Shown here one piece after another: positions 26,587 through 37,006 of a DNA stretch of 64,000 bases (position 1 is its first letter; every line of letters begins with the position of its first letter). A program made the translations under genes and the position numbers. The notes below the pieces were generated by a model, which did no database searches, was not told the origin of the DNA, and was given only the letters and a program-made list of their open reading frames with translations. This stretch comes from an uncultured Rhizobiaceae group bacterium (lineage in GTDB: Bacteria > Pseudomonadota > Alphaproteobacteria > Rhizobiales > Rhizobiaceae), in NCBI GenBank assembly GCA_938010435.1, contig CALLUS010000005.1, forward strand, positions 62,001-126,000. The letters are read 5' to 3'.

Positions 26587-28200
26587 ATGGAGACTCGCGC
26601 CAATTACATTGCTGTTGGATTTTTCACGCTGGTTGCGCTGATTGCCGCACTATCCGTGGTCTTCTGGTTTGGGCGGTTCACTGAAAACGACAATTCAGTG
26701 CCCATCGAAATACGCATCCAGGGTTCAGTATCTGGTCTTGCTAAGGGTAGTCTGGTTCAGTTCAACGGCATCGATGTAGGTCGCGTGGAAAGTTTGCGTC
26801 TAGATCCCGATGATCCGCGTTTTGTGGTTGTTGCTGCCAGTGTTAATCAAAGTACACCATTGCGTTCAGATACAAGAGCAACAATCGGCATTCGCGGATT
26901 GTCAGGCGGTGCATTTATTCAATTGGAAGGTGGAACACCAACAGCGACAAAATTGCTCGATATAGACACTTCTAATGGAGCAACGCCCCAGTTAGAGGGT
27001 GATCCCGCAGCACTTGCAGATCTGTTGGATCGTGTGAACAGTATTGCCAACAGAACAGAACGCATCATGGCATCTATGGAGCGGGTGGTCGAGAACAGCG
27101 AAGGCAGTATCAATAAGACCGTAAAAAACATCGAAACATTTTCCACAGCATTGGCTAACAACAGCGAAGGTCTCAAACAATTCATGGGCAGTGCAGGAGA
27201 GATTGCAAAGTCGCTCGATGGATTGTCTGGTAAACTCAGTGGTACCATATCCCGCGCGGAAGAAATCCTACAAGCAGTAGATCCAAAAAAGGTTGGCAAT
27301 ACGATATCCAATGTGGAATCGTTTTCGAATACATTGACCGAACAGCGTGCCGAAATTTCAAACATCGTCAAAAACGTCAACACCACAGTTGATCAATTGG
27401 CTGTCGCTACACAAACGCTCAACAGCACATTGACGAAGGTCAACGGTGTTGTGGACGGTATTTCGCCAGAACAGATTTCTCGGGTCATTAACGAACTTGA
27501 AATCACGTCGAAACGAGCCAGTGACATAGTGATTTCAATTGATCCCAAAACTGTTCAGCAGACAATGAATGATATTTCCCAAACGGTATCCAATGCACGC
27601 GGAATTGTTTCTGCAATTGATAAAACGGCTGTTAATTCTTTGATTGCGGATCTCAACTCAGCCAGCAAGAATGTAACCACTCTACTTGCAGCTCTTGATG
27701 CCGGTAAGATCAACACTGCCGTTGAAGATATTTCTGGTGCTGCAAAAGGCGCGAAGACCGTCATCGATGATGTTTCAAAGGTAACGTCAAACTTCTCAAC
27801 AAGAGAAGATGATATAAATCAAATCATAACTGACGCCTCGGAATTGACGGCGCAACTTAACAAAACTTCGAAGAAGATAGACGAAGCAGCCAGCCGCGTG
27901 AATGCTCTGCTCGGAAGTGGTACTGGAGATGGTTTAATGGCTGATGCGAGAGAAACTTTGGCCACGTTCAGACAAGCCGCACAGAGCCTGGACCGTCAGA
28001 TTGGAAATATTGGTCGCGGAATTAACAAGTTCACAGACCGTGGCTTAAGAGACACACAGAACCTGATAAACAATGCCGGCCAATCGCTAAATCGAATAGA
28101 CCGTGTTATTCGAAATCTTGAACGAAACCCATCGTCGATTATCACAGGGGCAGGTGGCAGTCGCATTCGCGAAACCGGCACCAGACGACCTCGACGTTGA
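26587..28200 (+). CDS. MlaD-type MCE-domain lipid transport protein, long form
   Basis: 537 residues. A single N-terminal membrane anchor (about 9-28) is followed by one MCE domain (about 40-120; VSGLAKGSLVQFNGIDVGRVESL, cut) that forms the substrate ring. The remaining 400 residues are largely helical, with recurring I-x-N-V-x-x-F-S-N / D-I-S-x-x-x-S heptad-like repeats, suggesting a long coiled coil that might span the periplasm. The end is basic (RETGTRRPRR). E. coli MlaD is only 183 residues; this long form resembles those of alphaproteobacteria. It lies three bases after mlaF. Confidence 0.9.
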   Translation: METRANYIAVGFFTLVALIAALSVVFWFGRFTENDNSVPIEIRIQGSVSGLAKGSLVQFNGIDVGRVESLRLDPDDPRFVVVAASVNQSTPLRSDTRATIGIRGLSGGAFIQLEGGTPTATKLLDIDTSNGATPQLEGDPAALADLLDRVNSIANRTERIMASMERVVENSEGSINKTVKNIETFSTALANNSEGLKQFMGSAGEIAKSLDGLSGKLSGTISRAEEILQAVDPKKVGNTISNVESFSNTLTEQRAEISNIVKNVNTTVDQLAVATQTLNSTLTKVNGVVDGISPEQISRVINELEITSKRASDIVISIDPKTVQQTMNDISQTVSNARGIVSAIDKTAVNSLIADLNSASKNVTTLLAALDAGKINTAVEDISGAAKGAKTVIDDVSKVTSNFSTREDDINQIITDASELTAQLNKTSKKIDEAASRVNALLGSGTGDGLMADARETLATFRQAAQSLDRQIGNIGRGINKFTDRGLRDTQNLINNAGQSLNRIDRVIRNLERNPSSIITGAGGSRIRETGTRRPRR

Positions 28201-28218
28201 TGGATTGGTTTTTTGGGA

Positions 28219-28866
28219 ATGAGGCGGGTATCTGTGCAAAGAGCTGATTGTAAATTCAGATTAGATAAGATCTGTCTTGGACGATACGGGCAGGTTGCAT
28301 TTGCACTGGTGGTGGTGCTGCAATTATCAGCTTGTGCGCTCGTGAAAAAACAAGAAACGCCTCGCGAAACGTATGAAATTTCGGCGCCGCAAAGTTTCTC
28401 CGGCTTGCGCGCCAGCACCAATTCTCAAATATTGGTCAAACTTCCGACTTCACTCGACGCCATTAATTCTGAACGCATCATTGTCCGCCCTTCACCACGG
28501 GTTATTACTTATCTTGAAGGGGCGCAGTGGTCTGACACCGTGCCCAAAATGATGCAATCCAAACTGGTAGAAGCATTTGAAAATTCTGCTTCCACAGGCG
28601 CCACAGCAAAGCCCGGCGATGGTTTGGTGATCGACTTTCAACTCGTTAGCGATATCAGACGCTTCGAAGTTATAAATAGCCAAGCCACAATTGAGATTTC
28701 TATCAAACTCTTGGCTGATGGGTCAGGTAAAGTGGTGGAAACCAGAATATTTGAAGTAACGGCTGGCGCGTCAAGCCAAACCGCTGACGGCTACGTTAAT
28801 GCTTTTGATGAAGCATTTGACCGTTTATCGCGCGACATTATCAAATGGGTGCTGAGCAGAGCCTAG
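28219..28866 (+). CDS. ABC-type transport auxiliary lipoprotein (PqiC/YmbA-like)
   Basis: 215 residues from ATG 28219; a TTG at 28213 is possible but less likely. A long n-region (about 30 residues, basic) precedes a hydrophobic stretch and the lipobox L-S-A-C, so the mature protein is probably a lipoprotein anchored at the first Cys. The rest matches the ABC_trans_aux fold: VKLPTSLDAINSERIIVRP, then AQWSDTVPKMMQSKLVEAFE. Such proteins partner MCE/Mla systems. The stop codon TAG is also the first three bases of a palindromic repeat. Confidence 0.88.
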   Translation: MRRVSVQRADCKFRLDKICLGRYGQVAFALVVVLQLSACALVKKQETPRETYEISAPQSFSGLRASTNSQILVKLPTSLDAINSERIIVRPSPRVITYLEGAQWSDTVPKMMQSKLVEAFENSASTGATAKPGDGLVIDFQLVSDIRRFEVINSQATIEISIKLLADGSGKVVETRIFEVTAGASSQTADGYVNAFDEAFDRLSRDIIKWVLSRA

Positions 28867-28960
28867 AGCAATGCGCCTTAAATCCGCACTGCAATTAGTT
28901 GCTCCAAGATTGAGCATTAGCCGGACTTCTTATGATTCTGATGAAAGGCGCTATGCTCTA
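28864..28960. repeat. RIME-like palindromic repeat between convergent genes
   Basis: Arms TAGAGCAATGCGCCTT (28864-28879) and AAGGCGCTATGCTCTA (28945-28960) are inverted repeats of 16 bases with only two mismatched central positions, enclosing 65 bases. The TAGAGCA...TGCTCTA ends are typical of the dispersed palindromic repeats of Hyphomicrobiales. The left arm supplies the TAG stop of the lipoprotein gene. Lying between convergent genes, it may also act in transcription termination for both. Confidence 0.6.
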
Positions 28961-28997
28961 ATCGGCTCTGCTGTGATTTTCACGATAGATTCGACTA

Positions 28998-30287
28998 CTA
29001 TCTTTTATCAAGTGAAACGTAAGAACGTTTAGTTGGTCCGGTGTAAAGCTGACGTGGACGACCAATTTTCTGTTTCGGGTCCTCAATCATTTCTTTCCAC
29101 TGGGCAATCCAGCCGACCGTACGGGCCAATGAGAAGAGCACTGTGAACATTTCAGGCGGGAAACCGAGCGCTTTCAAAGTGATGCCTGAGTAGAAGTCGA
29201 TGTTCGGATAGAGACCGCGGCTTTTGAAATATTCGTCTTCCAGAGCGATTTTTTCAAGCTCCATCGCAACGTCCAATACCGGATCATCTGTTTTACCCAA
29301 TACGCCCAAAACTTCATGGGTTGTTTGCTGCATAATTTTTGCGCGAGGGTCGTAATTTTTGTAAACGCGGTGACCGAAGCCCATCAAACGGAAAGGATCA
29401 TTCTTATCTTTTGCACGTTCCAAGAATTCAGGAATACGGTCGGGCGTGCCGATTTCTGTCAACATATTGAGTGCAGCCTCGTTGGCACCACCGTGTGCTG
29501 GCCCCCAAAGACAAGCAATGCCGGCAGCGATACATGCAAACGGGTTTGCACCTGATGAACCGGCAAGACGCACTGTTGATGTTGACGCATTTTGCTCATG
29601 ATCTGCATGAAGTGTGAAAATCCGATCCATGGCGCGGGCCAGAACAGGATTAACCTGATAATCTTCAGCGGGAACCGCAAAACACATGTGTAGGAAGTTC
29701 GACGCATAATCGAGATCATTGCGTGGATAAACAAACGGCTGTCCAACTGAGTATTTATAAGCCATCGCCGCAATTGTTGGCATTTTCGCAATCATGCGCA
29801 TGGAGGCAACCATACGTTGGCTTTCGTCCGTGATATCAGTTGAATCATGATAGAACGCAGACAAAGCACCAACGACGCCAACCATAACAGCCATAGGGTG
29901 CGCATCGCGACGAAAGCCTGAAAACAGCTTTATCATCTGGTCATGCAACATGGTGTGGTTTGTTACACGATGAACAAAGTCATCTTTCTGCGTTTTGTTT
30001 GGCAATTCGCCATAGAGCAACAAGTAACAAGTTTCCAAGAAGTCGCCGTTTTCTGCCAATTCATCAATGGGATATCCGCGATGAAGCAAAATGCCCGCAT
30101 CACCATCAATGTAGGTGATTGCACTTTCACATGATGCTGTTGAGGTGAAGCCCGGATCAAACGTGAAACGATCTGATTGCTTGTAAAGAGAAGAAATGTC
30201 GATCACATCAGGCCCAACAGATCCTTGACGCACCTCGAACTCGTAGCTTTCTTCGCCAATATTCAGTGTCGCTTTTTGATCCGTCAT
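28998..30287 (-). CDS. gltA: Citrate synthase (type II, hexameric)
   Basis: 429 residues from ATG 30285-30287, preceded by AAAGGGAA; the frame is open 19 codons further up without a better start. Condenses acetyl-CoA and oxaloacetate at the entry to the TCA cycle. Catalytic residues are in [14 protein letters not shown] (His), [10 protein letters not shown] (His) and [22 protein letters not shown] (cut), and late NIDFYSG (Asp). Length and motifs match the NADH-sensitive Gram-negative form. gltX lies upstream on the same strand, 232 bases away. Confidence 0.97.
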   Translation of the reverse strand: MTDQKATLNIGEESYEFEVRQGSVGPDVIDISSLYKQSDRFTFDPGFTSTASCESAITYIDGDAGILLHRGYPIDELAENGDFLETCYLLLYGELPNKTQKDDFVHRVTNHTMLHDQMIKLFSGFRRDAHPMAVMVGVVGALSAFYHDSTDITDESQRMVASMRMIAKMPTIAAMAYKYSVGQPFVYPRNDLDYASNFLHMCFAVPAEDYQVNPVLARAMDRIFTLHADHEQNASTSTVRLAGSSGANPFACIAAGIACLWGPAHGGANEAALNMLTEIGTPDRIPEFLERAKDKNDPFRLMGFGHRVYKNYDPRAKIMQQTTHEVLGVLGKTDDPVLDVAMELEKIALEDEYFKSRGLYPNIDFYSGITLKALGFPPEMFTVLFSLARTVGWIAQWKEMIEDPKQKIGRPRQLYTGPTKRSYVSLDKR

Positions 30288-30422
30288 GAAATTCCCTTTC
30301 AAATGTCGAGCGCAATTCGAAGGAGAATGTCCGCCGAAGCTCACAGTTTTCTATCAGTTGCTGAAGCGCAACGGCCGGTCTGCAAATGCAGTCGCCAATG
30401 GAGCGCGCAATGTAGTGAGAAC

Positions 30423-30451
30423 TTATTAGAAGATTTATCGTGTGCAAACAA
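30423..30451 (-). promoter_or_regulatory. Candidate sigma-70 promoter for gltA
   Basis: On the minus strand TTGTTT (30451-30446) and TAATAA (30428-30423) are separated by exactly 17 bases, 136 bases before the gltA start. This is the best -35/-10 pair I could find by eye in the gltX-gltA gap. It is a visual match only. Confidence 0.3.
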
Positions 30452-30519
30452 GGTGTAGGCCGACAACCTCATGCACAATTGAGCACAAACGGCCTTATCT
30501 CTTCGTCTAAGTTCACAGG

Positions 30520-31950
30520 TTAAACCGTTTGTGACCGTATCCTTGAAATGCATTCTTGTTTTCCAAGAACATGCATGATTTCAAAGACGCCGGGTGCTGT
30601 TGTGGTCCCGGTTGCGGCAACCCGGATAGGCTGCATTACTTTTCCCATTTTCAAATCATTGTCTGCAATAAAATCACGCACTGTTTGATCGATGACCTCA
30701 AGTGACCATGTTTCAATGGATTCCAAAGTTGGGATAAGATCAGCCAACATTTTTCGCGCTTCGCCATCCTCTTTATCCAATACTGACAAGGCTTTTTCTT
30801 CAACAGTAACGGGAAGGTCGGCAAACAGGAACCGGGCACCGGACAGCAAATCCAAAAGCGTTTTTGCACGTTCCTTCAAGGCTGGCATGAGGGTGACAAA
30901 CTGCGCACGGCATTCGTCGTTCCAACGTTTCTGATACCATTCACCATCTTCGATTTCAGGAAGAATGTTCTCAATAGCGGCAACAAGATCGTCGCTCTTA
31001 GCTTCACGAATATAGTGGCTATTCATATTTTCAAGCTTTGCGAAATCAAAGCGCGAAGGGCTTCTACCCATGCCCTTTGTTGAAAACACAGACAGCAGTT
31101 CTTCTGCCGTAAAAAACTCTTGATCACCGTTCGACCAACCAAGGCGAACAAGATAATTCCGCAATGCATCCGGCAAATACCCCATGGCGCGATAGGCTTC
31201 CGCGCCAGTTGCACCATGGCGCTTCGAGAGTTTTGCACCATCCGGCCCGTAAATCAGCGGAATATGCGCCATTTTGGGAACACCCCAACCGAGTGCATCA
31301 TAAATATTGACCTGCCGAGCCGCATTGGTGAGGTGATCATCGCCTCGAATGATGTCAGTCACCCCCATATCGTGATCGTCCACCACAACGGCCAGCATAT
31401 ATGTCGGTGTTCCGTCTGAGCGCAGCAATATCAGATCATCCAAATCATCATTTGGAAAACGAACTTGCCCTTGAACCATATCTTCAATGACTGTTTCACC
31501 TGTCATTGGCGTTTTCAAACGGATAACAGGGGACACACCTTCCGGTGCTTCAGATGGGTCACGATCTCGCCAACGACCATCATATCGTGGAGAGCGTTTT
31601 TCTTGCCGTGCCAGTTCGCGCATTTCTTCCAACTCTGCCTGTGATGCATAGCATTTGTAAGCATTGCCGCTGTTGAGCAGCATATTTGCCACCTCTTGAT
31701 GGCGTTCCACCCGTAAGAACTGTGAAATTGGGTCTCCATCCCAATCGAGACCCAACCAATTGAGGCCATCTACAAGCGCATTAACGGCTTCGGTTGTTGA
31801 TCGTGCCCTGTCCGTATCTTCAATACGCAAAAGCATTTTGCCGCCATTTGCTTTGGCATAAAGCCAATTGAACAAAGCCGTGCGCGCGCCACCGATGTGT
31901 AAATAGCCGGTGGGAGAAGGGGCAAAGCGGGTGACGACTGGTTGAGACAT
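30520..31950 (-). CDS. gltX: Glutamyl-tRNA synthetase
   Basis: 476 residues from ATG 31948-31950; an open frame continues 76 codons upstream, but family members begin just before [18 protein letters not shown], the class I HIGH region. The second class I motif is KLSKRHGA (KMSKS equivalent). It charges tRNA-Glu for translation and probably for tetrapyrrole synthesis through glutamyl-tRNA. The start is divergent from comEC across 145 bases. The gltX-gltA pair on one strand is common in Hyphomicrobiales, which often carry two gltX genes. Confidence 0.96.
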   Translation of the reverse strand: MSQPVVTRFAPSPTGYLHIGGARTALFNWLYAKANGGKMLLRIEDTDRARSTTEAVNALVDGLNWLGLDWDGDPISQFLRVERHQEVANMLLNSGNAYKCYASQAELEEMRELARQEKRSPRYDGRWRDRDPSEAPEGVSPVIRLKTPMTGETVIEDMVQGQVRFPNDDLDDLILLRSDGTPTYMLAVVVDDHDMGVTDIIRGDDHLTNAARQVNIYDALGWGVPKMAHIPLIYGPDGAKLSKRHGATGAEAYRAMGYLPDALRNYLVRLGWSNGDQEFFTAEELLSVFSTKGMGRSPSRFDFAKLENMNSHYIREAKSDDLVAAIENILPEIEDGEWYQKRWNDECRAQFVTLMPALKERAKTLLDLLSGARFLFADLPVTVEEKALSVLDKEDGEARKMLADLIPTLESIETWSLEVIDQTVRDFIADNDLKMGKVMQPIRVAATGTTTAPGVFEIMHVLGKQECISRIRSQTV

Positions 31951-32095
31951 ACAAATAAAGCCTGAAATGTTTGGGCGCTCCGCGGCGCGCAAAGGAGAAC
32001 AAAAGGAGACGTTGCTCCTGTAGCACAAGCAGGCCATCATACAAGCAGGACTGCTGGTCGGTCTTATCCGTATGAGGAACGGGTGATCTGCGACA

Positions 32096-34483
32096 ATGAG
32101 AAACAAAGAAGAAAAATCATTGCAAAATATCCAACGGTTTGCTGAACCGAATGAAGACGTGTGGCTTCCTGTGGCCACTGAAAATTTTGGTAATTCCGAA
32201 ATTCAGGAATTCGAGCAACCGCAATACGTACCAATCGATGAAACCTCCGGCGTCGACGCTTTTGATCTTATCAAGTCAGATCTCGTTAAAAAACCCACTC
32301 GATTTCAGAAATGGCGATTCAAAACAGAACTGCAGTTTTTGGGCGTGGTCGACTGGATCAAGTGTGAAGTCGAAAAAGAACGTGAACTGGGCATCGCATT
32401 TCTGCTGATACCCGTATTCTTTGGTCTGGGATGCATCATATATTTTAATTTACCAAGAGAACCATTGATGGGCGCCTTTGCATTTTTGGCACTTATAAGT
32501 TTCGTCTTGATGCGGAAGGCGCAGGCAGGTGGAACAACACGGGCAATGCTTTCATCACTTTGTATAGTGGCCACAGGTGTGGCAATTGCACAACTTCAAA
32601 CATCTCTAAACGGTACAAAAGCCCTTTCCAAAACCATTTTTGCCGATGTCACCGGTGTGATCGAAAAAGTGGAACAACGTGCAAATGGGTCCCATCGCTA
32701 TACGATCAACACATCAGAAAAATTCGGTTCGTTGAATGTTAAAAAGAAGTCGTACGACATCGATCGTATTCGTTTAACGGCACGAGCAAGCGCGCCAAAT
32801 TTTAAATTAAACCAAACCATTATGGGACGAGCGAGGGTAGGGCCAGCTTCAGGGCCGGCCTATCCGGGTGGATATGATTTCGGCTTTCAGAACTGGTTCA
32901 ATGGCATCGGAGGTTCGGGCTTTTTCTTAGGGGCACCTAAACAAGCTGCCCAGCAGATCGATATTGTATTCTCGTTCAAATCCGCAATTGCAGACCTACG
33001 GTTCAGTGTCGGACAGATTATTAGATCATCACTATCAGGTAATTCTAGCGGTCTTGCGGCTGCGCTGATTGTCGGAGATCGCAGTGGAATATCGAAGTCC
33101 ATGGCGGAAGATCTGCGAAAATCCGGTCTGGCTCATATTCTCGCAATATCGGGACTGCACATGGCGTTGATTTCCGCGACAGTAATCTTAAGCTTGAGGG
33201 CTGTGTTTTCACTGGCACCAGGGATTGTTTTGCACAAGCCTGTCAAAAAATGGGCCAGTTGCACTGCACTATTTGTATCAGCCATCTACTTACTTCTGTC
33301 AGGAGCAGGGGTTTCGACCCAACGCGCCTTCATCATGATCTCCATTATGCTGTTGGCTGTGTTGTTCGACCGACGAGCATTGACAATGCGCAATGTGGCA
33401 ATTGCTGCGATTGTTGTTTTAGTCCTTGCGCCTGAAGCTATATTGTCCCCCGGTTTTCAAATGAGTTTCTCGGCAGTTGCTGCCCTTATCGCCAGTTACG
33501 AGGCGATGAAGCGAAGGCGTGAAGGCAAGTATGCTGTAAGTGACAATAAGAGTCTTAGTCGACTTCGCAAATGGATCGTGCGTGACATAGGCGGGCTGGC
33601 CATGACATCTGTAATTGCTGGTGCGGCAACCGGACTGTTTGCGGCTTATCATTTCCAACGGGTGGCTACACTTGGTTTGGTGGCAAATGTTTTAGCAATG
33701 CCATTTGTTTCACTTATGGTTATGCCTCTGGCGTTGTTGAGCGTCGTAGCTATGCCATTTGGATTGGAATCTTATCCGCTTCAATGGATGTCTGCGGCCA
33801 TTGAACCTGTCACGGCTATTGCCAATTGGGTGGCCAATCTGGGGCTTGTGGGAAATACAGGCATTTTGAGTGCGTCAAGCTTGCTGGTTGGTTCGCTGGC
33901 AATCATCATCATGACAATATTCCAATCTCGTTTGCGTTTTATCGCGCTTGGCCTGGTGCCTATTGTCGTTTTTTTGACGGTTTCATCCCCAAAACCAAAC
34001 ATCCTGATTCTTGAAAATGCACAGCAAATTGCCGTTCGGGATGAATCAGGGCGACTTCAAATACTTCGACCAAACGCTGAAAAATTTAACACGGATATTT
34101 GGCTGCGTGCATTTGCGCCTCATCGGCTAACCACTGATCAGAAAATCAAGAAGCCAACTTTCAACCCTTACTACGGGTGCGATGATTTCGGCTGCTCGGT
34201 ACAGGTTAAGGGCAAAACGGTGTCGTGGCTCAAATCGACAGCACAGCTACAAAGAGATTGCAGACAGTCTGATATTTTGATTGTTCCATTTGCCATTGAA
34301 AACGCCTGTTCATTTCTGGAAAAATCAGAAAGACCAATTGTTTTGGAAACCAACCGTCTAAAAACGCTTGGCTCCCATGCGATCTACGTTACGGCGGATC
34401 AAAACAACTCCACTGCTATGCTGACAATCAAAACAGCTTTTGTGGAAAATAATAGGCCATGGCTAATTCATAAAAATCAATGA
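32096..34483 (+). CDS. comEC: ComEC/Rec2-family DNA-uptake channel, degenerate C-terminus
   Basis: 795 residues. An N-terminal soluble segment of about 95 residues is followed by membrane helices flanking the ComEC N-terminal domain (about 130-270, with [11 protein letters not shown] and [20 protein letters not shown], cut). The competence domain then starts with [11 protein letters not shown] and [14 protein letters not shown] and spans about eight helices. The last 150 or so residues occupy the place of the metallo-beta-lactamase domain, but no HxHxDH motif is visible. This suggests a channel without the nuclease function. It overlaps lexA tail-to-tail by seven bases. Confidence 0.9.
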   Translation: MRNKEEKSLQNIQRFAEPNEDVWLPVATENFGNSEIQEFEQPQYVPIDETSGVDAFDLIKSDLVKKPTRFQKWRFKTELQFLGVVDWIKCEVEKERELGIAFLLIPVFFGLGCIIYFNLPREPLMGAFAFLALISFVLMRKAQAGGTTRAMLSSLCIVATGVAIAQLQTSLNGTKALSKTIFADVTGVIEKVEQRANGSHRYTINTSEKFGSLNVKKKSYDIDRIRLTARASAPNFKLNQTIMGRARVGPASGPAYPGGYDFGFQNWFNGIGGSGFFLGAPKQAAQQIDIVFSFKSAIADLRFSVGQIIRSSLSGNSSGLAAALIVGDRSGISKSMAEDLRKSGLAHILAISGLHMALISATVILSLRAVFSLAPGIVLHKPVKKWASCTALFVSAIYLLLSGAGVSTQRAFIMISIMLLAVLFDRRALTMRNVAIAAIVVLVLAPEAILSPGFQMSFSAVAALIASYEAMKRRREGKYAVSDNKSLSRLRKWIVRDIGGLAMTSVIAGAATGLFAAYHFQRVATLGLVANVLAMPFVSLMVMPLALLSVVAMPFGLESYPLQWMSAAIEPVTAIANWVANLGLVGNTGILSASSLLVGSLAIIIMTIFQSRLRFIALGLVPIVVFLTVSSPKPNILILENAQQIAVRDESGRLQILRPNAEKFNTDIWLRAFAPHRLTTDQKIKKPTFNPYYGCDDFGCSVQVKGKTVSWLKSTAQLQRDCRQSDILIVPFAIENACSFLEKSERPIVLETNRLKTLGSHAIYVTADQNNSTAMLTIKTAFVENNRPWLIHKNQ

Positions 34484-35187
34484 TAAGAACGAACTAATCC
34501 CACAAGTTTACCTTGTACATTAACACGCTCTGCGCCCAATACGCGTGTTTCATAAGCGGGATTGGCTGCTTCCAGCGCAATATTTTGCCCATCCCTTTGA
34601 AAACGTTTCAAAGTCGCTTCTTCATCATCCACCAATGCCACAACAATGTCGCCAAGTTCGCATGTATTGGATTTCTTTATCAAAACGGTATCTCCATCAA
34701 GGATTCCAGCTTCGATCATTGAATCACCTTTAACTTCCAAAGCGTAATGTTCGCCACCGCCTAGCATTTCAGGTGAAACAGAAATGGAATGGGTGTGTTC
34801 TTGGATCGCGGAGATCGGCGTACCAGCTGCAATTCGTCCCATAACAGGAACAGAAGCGATTTCAGGCGCATCATCATTCGCCGCTTGAACAGGAGCATGT
34901 ATCTGCATTGAAGCTTTGAAAGAGGGCGTTACTTGAGCTTCGGGTACAGAACCAGTTGTCTTCGTGGCATAAGACTCCGGTAATTTAAGAACTTCCAACG
35001 CACGCGCTCTGTTCGGAAGACGGCGTATAAACCCACGCTCTTCCAACGCTGTGATCAAGCGGTGAATACCCGATTTGGATTTCAGGTCCAGTGCATCTTT
35101 CATTTCATCAAAAGAAGGGGGCACGCCCACCTCTTGCAAGCGCGTATGTATAAACATCAGCAAGTCGTGCTGTTTACGTGTCAACAT
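34477..35187 (-). CDS. lexA: SOS repressor LexA
   Basis: 236 residues from ATG 35185-35187. An ATG three codons upstream is also in frame, but AAGGA sits eight bases before 35187 and abuts the earlier ATG, and LexA proteins of the group begin MLTRKQ. The winged helix-turn-helix (1-65) contains [22 protein letters not shown], cut. The peptidase domain has the Ala121-Gly122 self-cleavage site in GRIAAGTP, Ser156 in KGDSMIEAG and Lys194 in EATLKRF. RecA-stimulated cleavage de-represses DNA-repair genes. A GTTC-N7-GTTC operator lies upstream, so it is autoregulated. Confidence 0.96.
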   Translation of the reverse strand: MLTRKQHDLLMFIHTRLQEVGVPPSFDEMKDALDLKSKSGIHRLITALEERGFIRRLPNRARALEVLKLPESYATKTTGSVPEAQVTPSFKASMQIHAPVQAANDDAPEIASVPVMGRIAAGTPISAIQEHTHSISVSPEMLGGGEHYALEVKGDSMIEAGILDGDTVLIKKSNTCELGDIVVALVDDEEATLKRFQRDGQNIALEAANPAYETRVLGAERVNVQGKLVGLVRSYH

Positions 35188-35242
35188 GAGTTCCATCCTT
35201 CAAAACGAAATGTGAGTCGCTTGTCACAAGTGATACAAAACA

Positions 35243-35262
35243 GGAACATTCTTACATGTTCC
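35243..35262. promoter_or_regulatory. Palindrome overlapping the lexA SOS box
   Basis: GGAACATTCTTACATGTTCC has perfect seven-base arms around six bases. Its right arm includes the first GTTC of the SOS box at 35258-35272, so the two sites overlap. The GAAC...GTTC symmetry recalls palindromic LexA operators of Gram-positive bacteria, but the spacing (10) differs. It may provide a second binding geometry or belong to another regulator. Confidence 0.4.
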
Positions 35263-35272
35263 TAATGTGTTC
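35258..35272. promoter_or_regulatory. LexA binding site (SOS box) of lexA
   Basis: GTTC-CTAATGT-GTTC is an exact match to the alphaproteobacterial SOS box GTTC-N7-GTTC. It lies about 70 bases before the lexA start and fits autoregulation. Confidence 0.82.
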
Positions 35273-35305
35273 TGCAAGTATTCTCTTTTCATTCACAAAT
35301 TTTCG

Positions 35306-36520
35306 TCAAAGCATCAAAATTTCACACCGTTCACCTTTGGCGGCGGCGGTGGCATTTGCCGGGCGAATGACAAGGCAATCGGCTTTTACGAGATTGGAAA
35401 GGATAGAACTGTCCTGATTGGCAAACGGTGAGACATTCAATTGGCCGTTTTGCTTATCCGCGGACGCCCGCATATATTCCTGTCTTGGGCCACTTGCAGG
35501 CATATCGCAGGCCAAAACGGCTTGTTGAAGATCTAAATCAGTGGCTAGACCCAACATTTTACGAATGAGCGGTGCTACGAAGACTATCGCGCACACCAAA
35601 CTGGACACCGGATTGCCGGGTAAACCCAGATAGATTTGTGTACGGCCAGCCCGCTTCAATGTTCCAAACATCACTGGTTTGCCAGGCTTCATGGCCAGTG
35701 ACCAGAAATTCAGCTGAACACCGGCATTTTTCAGGGCCTGCTGCACCAAATCATGGTCACCAACCGATGCGCCACCCAATGTAATGACGACATCGCAATC
35801 TTGAGCCTGAAGGATTTTATCGTCTAATGCCACCAGCGTATCTCTCGCGATTCCAAGATCAATAGGATTGCCACCTGCTGATTCAACAATTCCCAAAACA
35901 CCAAAACTGTTGGAGGAAACGATCTGGTCTTGATCAAGTTCACCGCCGGGTGAAACCAATTCATCTCCAGAAGAAATAATCGCCACACGAGGCTTTTGCC
36001 GAACAGGAACTTCGGCATAATTCATAGAGGCCGCAAGAGATACTTCTGCAGAACCAATCCGTGTGTTGGATTGGAGGCCGATATCACCTTCGCGAAAGTC
36101 CAATCCGGCAGGGCGCACAAAACGTCCTTCGGGTTCACTTTGCTGTATTACGACGAAAGCACCATCGTCATCAGCAGAGACGTTCTCTTGAATAGCAATT
36201 GTGTCTGCGCCTTCCGGGACCGGCGCGCCGGTGAATATGCGAATGGTTTCACCTTTTGAAACCTTACCGCGATACCCGTGACCTGCTGCTGATTCTCCAA
36301 TTAACTTCAGTCGCGACGGTGCATTGGAAATATCTGATGCCCGAACGGCATATCCATCCATCGCAGAGGCAGAAAAGGGAGGCTGTGTGCGTTTGGCAAC
36401 AAGGTCTTGAGATAACACACGCCCATAGGCGTCCGAGAGCGAAACCGTTTTGCTGGTTGATGGTTCGGCACTTGCCAAAATACGGGCGAGGGCATCGTCA
36501 ACGGTGAGAAGATTGCTCAT
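35306..36520 (-). CDS. moeA: Molybdopterin molybdenumtransferase MoeA
   Basis: 404 residues. MoeA inserts molybdate into adenylylated molybdopterin in the cytosol. Seen in order: [11 protein letters not shown], the [13 protein letters not shown] substrate loop, [18 protein letters not shown], the MoaB-like GEPHI domain with SSGDEL and [11 protein letters not shown], and [11 protein letters not shown]. The small C-terminal domain is also present. The start overlaps the moaC stop by four bases, and the order trpC-moaC-moeA-lexA is the usual one in the order. Confidence 0.95.
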   Translation of the reverse strand: MSNLLTVDDALARILASAEPSTSKTVSLSDAYGRVLSQDLVAKRTQPPFSASAMDGYAVRASDISNAPSRLKLIGESAAGHGYRGKVSKGETIRIFTGAPVPEGADTIAIQENVSADDDGAFVVIQQSEPEGRFVRPAGLDFREGDIGLQSNTRIGSAEVSLAASMNYAEVPVRQKPRVAIISSGDELVSPGGELDQDQIVSSNSFGVLGIVESAGGNPIDLGIARDTLVALDDKILQAQDCDVVITLGGASVGDHDLVQQALKNAGVQLNFWSLAMKPGKPVMFGTLKRAGRTQIYLGLPGNPVSSLVCAIVFVAPLIRKMLGLATDLDLQQAVLACDMPASGPRQEYMRASADKQNGQLNVSPFANQDSSILSNLVKADCLVIRPANATAAAKGERCEILML

Positions 36521-37005
36521 GTCTCACCGTCAACAAACCACTCTCCAGATTTGCCACCACTCTTTTGAGTAAGCTTTGTTGGCCCGATCGTCATGCCACG
36601 GTCCACAGCCTTCGCCATATCGTATATCGTCAATCCGGCGACGGAAGCTGCTGTCAGCGCTTCCATTTCAACGCCCGTATTGCCAACGACTTTCGTCATT
36701 GTTCTAATCTGTAATCCGGGTAGATCATGATCGGCAGTGATATCAACGGACACTTTCGTCAATGCCAACGGGTGGCAAAGTGGAATTAGGTCGTGGGTTT
36801 TTTTGGCAGCCATAATTCCGGCAATACGAGCGGTAGCCAACACATCGCCCTTTTTGGAATTACCGGACAATATAAGTTCCAACGTCTCTAATTTCATTGC
36901 GACAGCGCTTTCAGCAACAGCAACGCGTTCTGTTAGCGCTTTACCCGCCACATCAACCATGTGTGCCGCGCCACTTTCGTCCAAATGAGTAAGCTTATCA
37001 CCCAT
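36517..37005 (-). CDS. moaC: Cyclic pyranopterin monophosphate synthase MoaC
   Basis: 162 residues from ATG 37003-37005; a GTG at 37012-37014 would add three residues and overlap the trpC end by eight bases. MoaC converts the MoaA product to cyclic pyranopterin monophosphate, the first stable intermediate of molybdenum cofactor. Motifs: [34 protein letters not shown], and [20 protein letters not shown] (the last with the catalytic Glu), and TKKS-like KSGGKSG at the end. Length is close to E. coli MoaC (161). Confidence 0.94.
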   Translation of the reverse strand: MGDKLTHLDESGAAHMVDVAGKALTERVAVAESAVAMKLETLELILSGNSKKGDVLATARIAGIMAAKKTHDLIPLCHPLALTKVSVDITADHDLPGLQIRTMTKVVGNTGVEMEALTAASVAGLTIYDMAKAVDRGMTIGPTKLTQKSGGKSGEWFVDGET

Positions 37006-37006
37006 G

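Noticed and set aside
31951-32178. Upstream extension of gltX by 76 codons
   Set aside because: The conserved class I tRNA synthetase N-terminus begins at ATG 31950, and the extension overlaps the comEC start on the other strand and has no family similarity.
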